Shown here: positions 58,186 through 64,000 of the stretch, piece after piece
Layout of the letters: each line of letters starts with the position of its first letter
Position numbering within the stretch: position 1 is the stretch's first letter
Notes under the pieces: generated by a model
The model's input: only the letters and a program-made list of their open reading frames with translations
The model's database searches: none
Told to the model about the DNA's origin: nothing
Program-made: the position numbers and the translations under genes
NCBI RefSeq assembly: GCF_900142985.1
Contig: NZ_LT670849.1
Coordinates: forward strand, 6,650,501 to 6,714,500
DNA length: 64,000 nt
DNA from: Bradyrhizobium erythrophlei
GTDB taxonomy: Bacteria; Pseudomonadota; Alphaproteobacteria; Rhizobiales; Xanthobacteraceae
Direction: 5' to 3'

Positions 58186-58574
58186 CCCGATCTTCTTCAC
58201 CCGTGCTTCGCTTTCGCGAAGCGTATTTCCATCCCCGGGGCGGACGCCCATCCACCCCAATTTCGACCACGACCATAAATCATCCGCCGCCCCAACGCCG
58301 TCTCCCAAAAGCCACAGTCGACCACGAACTGTGTCTCAGGGAAGCCGATGAATTGTCTGGCTTTTTGCAGGGCGGCTGGCGCCTGGCCGGCAAGCGGCGG
58401 GAATCCGGGGCCAGAGGCGTCGAATGTCAGCTTTTCCCGGCTGTTTCAGGGAACAAAACTGGAACATTCGGGTTTGCGATGCTATATGTGGATAACCGCC
58501 GATGGCACGGCGCACTGGCCGCCAGCGAGCGTATAGGGTCGGCCGATATTGCGGATGTTGTGGAGATCAAGGCG
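58186..58574. other. Divergent regulatory region between barrel gene and ssb
   Basis: 389 bases. It contains the barrel gene leader, a GC-rich central part, and a LexA-like box at 58451-58465 followed by a TATATG -10-like element at about 58481. Apparent open frames here are in front of ssb and have no protein-like pattern. Confidence 0.5.
58451..58465 (+). promoter_or_regulatory. Putative LexA box upstream of ssb
   Basis: GAAC-AAAACTG-GAAC, the reverse complement of GTTC-N7-GTTC, about 110 bases upstream of ssb. A TATATG 16 bases after its end may be the -10 element, placing the box near -35, a good position for repression. Confidence 0.75.
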
Positions 58575-59072
58575 ATGGCAGGAAGCGTGAACAAGGTGAT
58601 TCTGGTCGGAAATCTCGGCAAGGATCCCGAAATCCGGCGTACCCAGGACGGGCGGCCGATCGCCAATCTCTCGATCGCGACGTCGGAGACCTGGCGCGAC
58701 AAGGCGACCGGCGAGCGCAAGGAAAAGACCGAATGGCACCGCGTGGTGATCTTCAATGAAGGGCTCACCAAGGTCGCCGAGCAGTACCTGAAGAAGGGTG
58801 CCAAGGTTTACATCGAAGGCCAGTTGCAGACGCGCAAATGGACCGACCAGAGCGGCGCGGAAAAGTATTCGACCGAGGTGGTGCTGCAAGGCTTCAACTC
58901 GAACCTGACCATGCTGGATGGCCGCGGCGGCGGCAGTAGTGGTGGCGGAAGCTTCGGAGCTGAGGACCAGGGTGGTGGCGACTTCGGGTCGAGCTCCCCC
59001 TCGAGCGCGCCGCGCCGTGCGGTCGCGGCAGGCAGCCGTAACAGCGACATGGACGACGACATTCCGTTCTGA
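58575..59072 (+). CDS. ssb: Single-stranded DNA-binding protein
   Basis: 165 residues. The OB-fold DNA-binding domain runs about 1-112 ([20 protein letters not shown], then [20 protein letters not shown] and [16 protein letters not shown]). A Gly/Ser-rich linker follows and the C-terminus is the interaction tip DMDDDIPF, which recruits repair and replication partners. The ATG at 58575 follows GGAG with good spacing; the frame reaches further upstream. SSB protects single strands during replication and repair. Confidence 0.97.
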   Translation: MAGSVNKVILVGNLGKDPEIRRTQDGRPIANLSIATSETWRDKATGERKEKTEWHRVVIFNEGLTKVAEQYLKKGAKVYIEGQLQTRKWTDQSGAEKYSTEVVLQGFNSNLTMLDGRGGGSSGGGSFGAEDQGGGDFGSSSPSSAPRRAVAAGSRNSDMDDDIPF

Positions 59073-59106
59073 GAAACCAAGGCGAATATCCCGGGATCGG
59101 CGAGGG

Positions 59107-59130
59107 CATGATCCGGCTTTCCGGATCATG
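59107..59130. repeat. Perfect 10-bp hairpin after ssb
   Basis: CATGATCCGG and CCGGATCATG pair around CTTT, 34 bases after the ssb stop and 24 bases before the next start. There is no T run. It may attenuate or protect the mRNA 3' end. Similar CATGATCCGG palindromes occur widely in Rhizobiales. Confidence 0.5.
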
Positions 59131-59154
59131 CGAGGTGAGAGGAGACTGCGCGTT

Positions 59155-59553
59155 GTGAGCCTCGCACCCCTCCTCAATGCCGCGCCGGCCATTCCCGTTC
59201 ATGCCTTCGCGGCGATGGCGGCGTTCGTGCTGGGCGTGGTCCAGTTCGCCGCGCCAAAGGGAACGCTGCCTCACCGCACCATCGGCTGGATCTGGGTCAT
59301 CCTGATGCTGGCGGTGGCGTTGAGTTCATTCTGGATCCACCAGCTCAAGCTCTGGGGTCCCTGGAGCCCGATCCATCTGCTGTCGATCCTGGTGATCGTT
59401 AGTGTTCCGCTCGCGGTATGGAAGGCGCATCACCACGAGGTCGTGGATCATCGCCGCATCATGATCTTGGTTTTCTCGGGCGCGCTCGTGGTGGCGGGCC
59501 TGTTCACGCTGCTGCCGGGACGGATCATGCACGCGGTGATTTTCGGCCCCTGA
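59155..59553 (+). CDS. DUF2306-like membrane protein
   Basis: 132 residues from a GTG (MSLAPLLNAAPAIPVHAFAA) with GAGGAG 10 bases ahead. Four membrane helices: AFAAMAAFVLGVVQFA, TIGWIWVILMLAVALSSF, IHLLSILVIVSVPLAVW and ILVFSGALVVAGLFTL, with His residues between (HQLKLWGP, HHHEVVDH), as in DUF2306 proteins that may bind heme. No function is assigned. An alternative ATG at 59128 lies inside the upstream hairpin. Confidence 0.75.
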   Translation: MSLAPLLNAAPAIPVHAFAAMAAFVLGVVQFAAPKGTLPHRTIGWIWVILMLAVALSSFWIHQLKLWGPWSPIHLLSILVIVSVPLAVWKAHHHEVVDHRRIMILVFSGALVVAGLFTLLPGRIMHAVIFGP

Positions 59554-59709
59554 AACGGGCCTTTTGGCCCGGTTCGAGATGCATCCCGGTCTGGCCTCTA
59601 AGTTACTGGAAAAACTAAGGGAAAAACCCCCGGCGAAAGCGAGTTAGAGGTGGTTTTGTAGCCCCTGATGCGCTATATGAACATGATTCTGAATTGACCG
59701 GATTTTCCC

Positions 59710-62445
59710 TTGTCTGAACCTGAAGATACCAAGCCCGGCGAACCGCCGGTGCCGTCCGACGTTCGTCCCGTTTCCATCCTCGACGAGATGAAGCGCTCCT
59801 ACCTCGATTACGCCATGAGCGTGATCGTGTCGCGCGCGCTGCCGGATGCCCGTGACGGTCTCAAGCCGGTTCACCGCCGCATCCTCTATGCGATGCATGA
59901 GAACGGCTTCGACTGGAACAAGTCGCACAACAAGTCGGCGCGCACGGTCGGCGACGTCATCGGTAAATACCATCCGCACGGCGACCAGTCGGTCTACGAT
60001 GCGCTGGTTCGTTTGGCACAAGACTTCTCGATGCGCGTGCCGCTGATCGACGGGCAAGGCAATTTCGGCTCGATCGACGGCGACGCCGCCGCCGCGATGC
60101 GATACACGGAATCACGGCTCACCAAGATCGCCCATACGCTGCTGGATGACCTCGACAAGGACACCGTCAATTTCCAGGCCAACTATGACGACAAGGATCA
60201 AGAGCCGACTGTCCTTCCGGCCAAATTCCCCAATCTTCTCGTCAACGGCGCCGGCGGCATCGCCGTCGGCATGGCGACCAACATTCCGCCGCACAATCTC
60301 GGCGAAGTCATCGACGCCTGCACGGCGCTGATCGACAATCCCGGCCTCACGATCGATCAGCTCATCGAGATCATTCCGGGTCCGGATTTTCCGACCGGCG
60401 GCATCATTCTCGGCAAGCAGGGCATCCGCTCTGCCTATCATCTCGGCCGCGGCTCGATCGTCATGCGCGGCAAGGTGTCGATCGACACCATCCGCAAGGA
60501 CCGCGAAGCGATCGTGATCACCGAAGTTCCCTATCAGGTCAACAAGGCTACGATGGTCGAGCGCATCGCCGAACTGGTGCGCGAAAAGAAGATCGAGGGC
60601 ATCGCGGACCTGCGCGATGAGTCCGATCGCCAGGGTTATCGTGTGGTCGTGGAGTTGAAGCGCGACGCCGTGCCGGATGTGGTGCTGAACCAGCTCTACA
60701 AATTCACGCCGTTGCAGACCAGTTTCGGCGCCAACATGGTCGCGCTCGATGCCGGTCGGCCGCAGATCATGAACCTGAAGGACCTGCTGACCATTTTCGT
60801 TGCCTTCCGCGAGCAGGTGGTGACGCGGCGGACCAAGTTCCTGCTCAACAAGGCGCGCGATCGCGCCCATATCCTCGTTGGCCTTGCCATTGCGGTCGCC
60901 AATATCGACGAAATCATTCGCGTGATCCGCACCTCGCCCGATCCGAACACCGCGCGCGACGCGTTGATGTCGCGCGACTGGCCGGCGCAGGACGTCGCCG
61001 CCATGATCACGCTGATCGACGATCCGCGCCATCGCCTCGCGCCGGATGGCACTGCGCGGCTGTCGTTCGAGCAGGCCAAGGCGATCCTCGACCTGCGTTT
61101 GCAGCGGCTCACCGCGCTTGGCCGCGAGGAAATCTCCGAAGAACTCGACAAGCTCGCGGCCGAGATCAGTGACTATCTCGATATCCTGCGCTCGCGCGCC
61201 CGCGTTCAGACCATCGTCAAGACCGAGCTTGCGGAAGTGAAGTCGGAATTCGCGACGCCGCGCAAGACCGTCATCATCGAGCAGGAAGGCGAGGTCGAGG
61301 ACGAGGACCTCATTCAGCGCGAGGACATGGTCGTTACCGTCTCGCATGCCGGCTACGTCAAGCGCGTGCCGTTGTCGACCTATCGCGCGCAGCGCCGCGG
61401 CGGCAAGGGCAGGGCGGGCATGCAGACCCGTGACGAGGATTTCGTCAGCCGCCTGTTCGTCGCCTCGACGCACACGCCGGTGCTGTTCTTCTCCTCGCGC
61501 GGCCAGGTCTACAAGGAAAAGGTCTGGCGGCTGCCGATGGCGGCGCCGAATGCCCGCGGCAAGGCCATGATCAATATCCTGCCGCTCGAACAGGGCGAGC
61601 GCATCACGACCATCATGCCGTTGCCGGAGGATGAATCCTCCTGGGGCAATCTCGACGTGATGTTCGCCACGACCGGCGGCACGGTCCGCCGCAACAAGCT
61701 CTCGGATTTTGTCGATGTCCGCCGCTCCGGCATCATCGCCATGAAGCTCGACGAGGACGAGGCGATCGTCGACGTGCAGATCTGCACCGAGCACGACGAC
61801 GTGCTGCTCACGGCGGCCGGCGGCCAGTGCATCCGCTTCCCGGTGACCGACGTGCGGGTATTCTCGGGCCGCACCTCGATGGGCGTGCGTGGTATCGCGC
61901 TGCCCGGCGGCGACCGGCTGATTTCGCTTGCGATCCTCCGGCATGTCGAGGCGACGTCGGACGAACGTTCGGCCTATTTGAAGATGCGACGGGCGGTGGC
62001 TGGTGAAGGCGTCGGAGAAGATGCGGCCGCGGAGGGCGAGGCCGAGGAGGCCTCCAGCACCATTCAGCTCTCGTCCGAGCGCTACGTCGAGATGTCGGCG
62101 CAGGAACAGGTGGTGCTGACGGTCTCCGTGAACGGATTCGGCAAGCGCACCTCGTCTTACGAATACCGAACGACCGGGCGTGGCGGCAAGGGCATCGTCG
62201 CGATGTCGGTCAACGACCGCAACGGCAAACTGGTTGCTTCCTTCCCCGTCGAAGAGTCCGACCAGATCATGCTAGTGACCGACAAGGGCCAGCTGATCCG
62301 TTGCCCGGTGGAAGACATCCGCATCGCCGGCCGCTCGACGCAAGGCGTCATCGTGTTCGATACCGCCGACGACGAACACGTCGTGTCGGTCGAACACATC
62401 GGCGAGGAAACCGAGAACGGCAACGGGAACGGCGGCTCGGCCTAG
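59710..62445 (+). CDS. gyrA: DNA gyrase subunit A
   Basis: 911 residues from a TTG start ([16 protein letters not shown]). The breakage-reunion domain shows [20 protein letters not shown], the quinolone region [19 protein letters not shown] and the catalytic Tyr in [14 protein letters not shown] (about 134). The C-terminal beta-propeller includes the gyrase box in [13 protein letters not shown] Glu-rich insert ([15 protein letters not shown]) lies in the propeller. It cuts and rejoins DNA to introduce negative supercoils. Its stop codon TAG is the start of repeat copy B (62442-62610). Confidence 0.97.
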   Translation: MSEPEDTKPGEPPVPSDVRPVSILDEMKRSYLDYAMSVIVSRALPDARDGLKPVHRRILYAMHENGFDWNKSHNKSARTVGDVIGKYHPHGDQSVYDALVRLAQDFSMRVPLIDGQGNFGSIDGDAAAAMRYTESRLTKIAHTLLDDLDKDTVNFQANYDDKDQEPTVLPAKFPNLLVNGAGGIAVGMATNIPPHNLGEVIDACTALIDNPGLTIDQLIEIIPGPDFPTGGIILGKQGIRSAYHLGRGSIVMRGKVSIDTIRKDREAIVITEVPYQVNKATMVERIAELVREKKIEGIADLRDESDRQGYRVVVELKRDAVPDVVLNQLYKFTPLQTSFGANMVALDAGRPQIMNLKDLLTIFVAFREQVVTRRTKFLLNKARDRAHILVGLAIAVANIDEIIRVIRTSPDPNTARDALMSRDWPAQDVAAMITLIDDPRHRLAPDGTARLSFEQAKAILDLRLQRLTALGREEISEELDKLAAEISDYLDILRSRARVQTIVKTELAEVKSEFATPRKTVIIEQEGEVEDEDLIQREDMVVTVSHAGYVKRVPLSTYRAQRRGGKGRAGMQTRDEDFVSRLFVASTHTPVLFFSSRGQVYKEKVWRLPMAAPNARGKAMINILPLEQGERITTIMPLPEDESSWGNLDVMFATTGGTVRRNKLSDFVDVRRSGIIAMKLDEDEAIVDVQICTEHDDVLLTAAGGQCIRFPVTDVRVFSGRTSMGVRGIALPGGDRLISLAILRHVEATSDERSAYLKMRRAVAGEGVGEDAAAEGEAEEASSTIQLSSERYVEMSAQEQVVLTVSVNGFGKRTSSYEYRTTGRGGKGIVAMSVNDRNGKLVASFPVEESDQIMLVTDKGQLIRCPVEDIRIAGRSTQGVIVFDTADDEHVVSVEHIGEETENGNGNGGSA

Positions 62446-62610
62446 TGGTCCGATTCTAACATTCGCATTCCTTCTCAGCGGCCACTTTTGCGAATGTTAG
62501 AATCAAAGGACCACGAGCAAAATATAAGTTTCTAGTGGAGTTTTGGATTTGACATTCGCTTGTTGGACTCGCGGCCGAGCGGGTAGCGAATGTCAAATCC
62601 ACTCCACTAG
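62442..62610. repeat. Double stem-loop repeat element, copy B
   Basis: Same layout, length and orientation as copy A (30296-30464): stem 1 at 62442-62517 (one arm base changed to CCACGAG) and stem 2 at 62532-62610, each beginning CTAGTGG. About 16 differences in 169 bases by eye. The first CTAG provides the TAG stop of gyrA. It sits between gyrA and the convergent methyltransferase gene. Confidence 0.85.
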
Positions 62611-62622
62611 AGCCGCCTCAAC

Positions 62623-63288
62623 TCATCCCATCCGCATCGACAATTCGACATCCTCGGCGAATGGCGTCGACAGATAGCCGTTCGCCGGCGAGCGCACGCG
62701 CGCCAGATACTCGGGACTGAAATCGGCGTTGTCGGCGATAACAATCGCGCCGGGCTTGAGGCGGTCTTCCAGCAGGCTGAGGATACCCGGATAGAGCGAC
62801 TTGGCGCCGTCGAGCAGCACGAGATCGATGGTTTCCGGCAAATCGACGCGGAGTGTTTGCAGTGCATCGCCTTCCCGAATCTCGACGAGATCGTTGAGGC
62901 CGCCCGCCGCCAGGTGATCGCGTGCCCTGGCTACCTTGGAGGGCTCGAACTCGCTGGTGATGATCTGGCCGCCGCCGTTGTCGCGCAGCGCGGCCGCAAG
63001 GTGCAGGGTCGAGATGCCGAACGAAGTCCCGAACTCGACGATCGTTCGCGCCCGAGAGCTGCGCGCCAGCATGTAGAGCAGTTGGCCGGTTTCTCGCGAG
63101 ACCGCGAGAGAGGCATCCTTCAAGCGCCCGTAGAACTCCCGATATTCCGTCTTGCTCTGCATCAGGCGGGCCAGTTCTCCTTTGGAGAGCGTGGCGGTGG
63201 CCGCCTCTAGTTCTGCTTCCGATGCCCTGGCTTCTTGGAACAGGCGGCGCAGCAACGGTGCCAGGGGAGCAGTGGTCAGGGTGGTCAT
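62623..63288 (-). CDS. SAM-dependent O-methyltransferase
   Basis: 221 residues of the family 3 (catechol-type/caffeoyl-CoA) class I methyltransferases. The SAM site is IVEFGTSFGISTLHLAAAL (about 83-101), with SEFEPSKVARARDHLAAGG as motif II region and IDLVLLDGAKSLYPGILSLL with the metal-binding Asp. GAIVIADNADF carries a further metal ligand. The acceptor is unknown. It is divergent from the TetR regulator with 96 bases between, so the regulator may control it. Confidence 0.88.
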   Translation of the reverse strand: MTTLTTAPLAPLLRRLFQEARASEAELEAATATLSKGELARLMQSKTEYREFYGRLKDASLAVSRETGQLLYMLARSSRARTIVEFGTSFGISTLHLAAALRDNGGGQIITSEFEPSKVARARDHLAAGGLNDLVEIREGDALQTLRVDLPETIDLVLLDGAKSLYPGILSLLEDRLKPGAIVIADNADFSPEYLARVRSPANGYLSTPFAEDVELSMRMG

Positions 63289-63384
63289 GGAAGGATCTCC
63301 GGTCAGCTCTTGGGTTGATTTCGTGCCGAGTCAGAAATACGACTAATTATTCGCATTCGCTATTCGCGTTATTGGAGAGTGTTC

Positions 63385-64000
63385 ATGGCCAACCGGCGAA
63401 GCCCTTCAATTTCCTTGCGAAAAAGTCCGCAGCAGGCCCGCTCGGAGGGGCTTGTGGCGACCATTCTGGAAGCTGCGGTTCAGGTTTTGGCGAAGGAGGG
63501 CGCCCCGCGCTTTACGTGCGCGCGTGTGGCGGAAAAGGCCGGCGTCAGCGTCGGGTCGCTGTATCAGTATTTTCCGAACAAGGCGGCGATCCTGTTTCGT
63601 CTGCAAAGCGATGAATGGCGGCAAACGTCGGAATTGCTGCGCAGCATTCTCGAAAATGTCGAGAAGCCGCCGCTTGAAAGGTTGCGTACGCTGGTCCGTG
63701 CCTTCATCCAATCGGAATGCGACGAGGCTAAAATGCGCATCGCGCTCAATGACGCCGTTCCGCTCTATCGCGATGCGCCGGAAGCGCAGGAGGTGCGGGC
63801 GTCGGGAAGCCGCACGGTTGAAGTCTTCATGCGGGAAGTGTTGCCCGAGGCGTCGGATTCAGTGCGCGCTTCAGTCGGCGATCTGATCAAGCGAACGCTG
63901 AGTTCGGTGGGGAAGGATTTTTCGGAAACGCCCCGCACCTCCGCGGAGATCAAATCCTATGCGGATGCGATGGCTGATATGTTCTGCGCCTATCTCACGA
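63385..64000 (+). CDS. TetR-family transcriptional regulator (partial, runs off window)
   Basis: At least 205 residues, open at the window end. A basic N-terminus leads to the HTH: TILEAAVQVLAKEGAPRFTC, then ARVAEKAGVSVGSLYQYFPN and KAAILFRLQSDEW (about 24-75). The rest is an all-helical ligand domain (LRTLVRAFIQSECDEAKMRI). The ATG at 63385 follows GGAGAG. A divergent O-methyltransferase gene is the best local candidate for its target, as TetR proteins often regulate their divergent neighbour. Confidence 0.9.
   Translation, partial: MANRRSPSISLRKSPQQARSEGLVATILEAAVQVLAKEGAPRFTCARVAEKAGVSVGSLYQYFPNKAAILFRLQSDEWRQTSELLRSILENVEKPPLERLRTLVRAFIQSECDEAKMRIALNDAVPLYRDAPEAQEVRASGSRTVEVFMREVLPEASDSVRASVGDLIKRTLSSVGKDFSETPRTSAEIKSYADAMADMFCAYLT

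Noticed and set aside
59556..59573. CGGGCC-TTTT-GGCCCG hairpin after the DUF2306-like gene as a terminator
   Set aside because: Only a six-base stem and no T run; kept as an unproven hairpin and not listed as a terminator.
60112..61944. 610-residue minus-strand open frame opposite gyrA
   Set aside because: Shadow of gyrA with Arg/Ala/Asp/His-biased composition and no motifs.

Overview
The window looks like a chromosomal segment of a high-GC alphaproteobacterium close to Bradyrhizobium, Rhodopseudomonas or Nitrobacter (Nitrobacteraceae). The reasons are gene content and order (pdhA, lipoyl-fused pdhB, pdhC, lpdA; argS, SPOR, nagZ, scpAB, tatABC, serS, surE, pcm, nlpD-like; yajC, secD, secF; uvrA, ssb, gyrA), an ExoR-like Sel1 protein, and intergenic repeats of a type I remember from Bradyrhizobium. 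This is family recognition by reading; no database search was run.

Layout. 1-3.8 kb: end of enolase, an MDR oxidoreductase, a MAPEG membrane protein, a Tat-exported metallo-beta-lactamase-fold hydrolase and an FMN reductase. 3.9-9.7 kb: an FtsB-like gene, then the complete pyruvate dehydrogenase operon. 10.3-14.5 kb: ilvD overlapping an exoR-like gene, a GNAT enzyme, xthA and erpA. 14.6-29.3 kb: a long housekeeping run for tRNA charging, chromosome segregation, the cell wall, Tat export and repair. 29.3-37.7 kb: a DUF815 ATPase, yajC-secDF, a pair resembling the mitochondrial complex I assembly factors NDUFAF3 and NDUFAF6, a kinase fused to an acyl-adenylate-ligase C-terminal domain, trmFO and a DUF1127 mini-protein. 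38-48.6 kb: wall enzymes, small membrane and unknown proteins, minCDE, a TPR protein and rlpA. 48.8-51.2 kb: a complete IS1595-family transposon with four non-transposase genes. 51.2-53.7 kb: a tandem pair of RecF/SMC-like predicted ATPases plus a third degraded copy. 53.8-64 kb: a DUF4279 gene, uvrA, an outer-membrane barrel, ssb, a membrane protein, gyrA, an O-methyltransferase and a TetR regulator cut by the window end.

The most interesting signals are these. (1) Three intergenic matches to the alphaproteobacterial LexA box GTTC-N7-GTTC sit upstream of uvrA, ssb and the tandem ATPase genes. The third is now separated from its ATPase by the IS1595 element, which landed in a 15-bp palindrome between box and gene. 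(2) The transposon's passenger genes include a protein with an R-x4-H (HEPN-like) motif. (3) A 169-bp double stem-loop element bounded by CTAG occurs twice, once supplying the gyrA stop codon and once abutting the DUF815 start codon. (4) The multibranched repeat at 43.6 kb has two mutually exclusive long-range pairings. (5) The secDF-linked NDUFAF3/NDUFAF6-like pair lacks the catalytic aspartates of squalene synthases. (6) The kinase/acyl-ligase fusion is unusual. No tRNA, rRNA or CRISPR array was seen.
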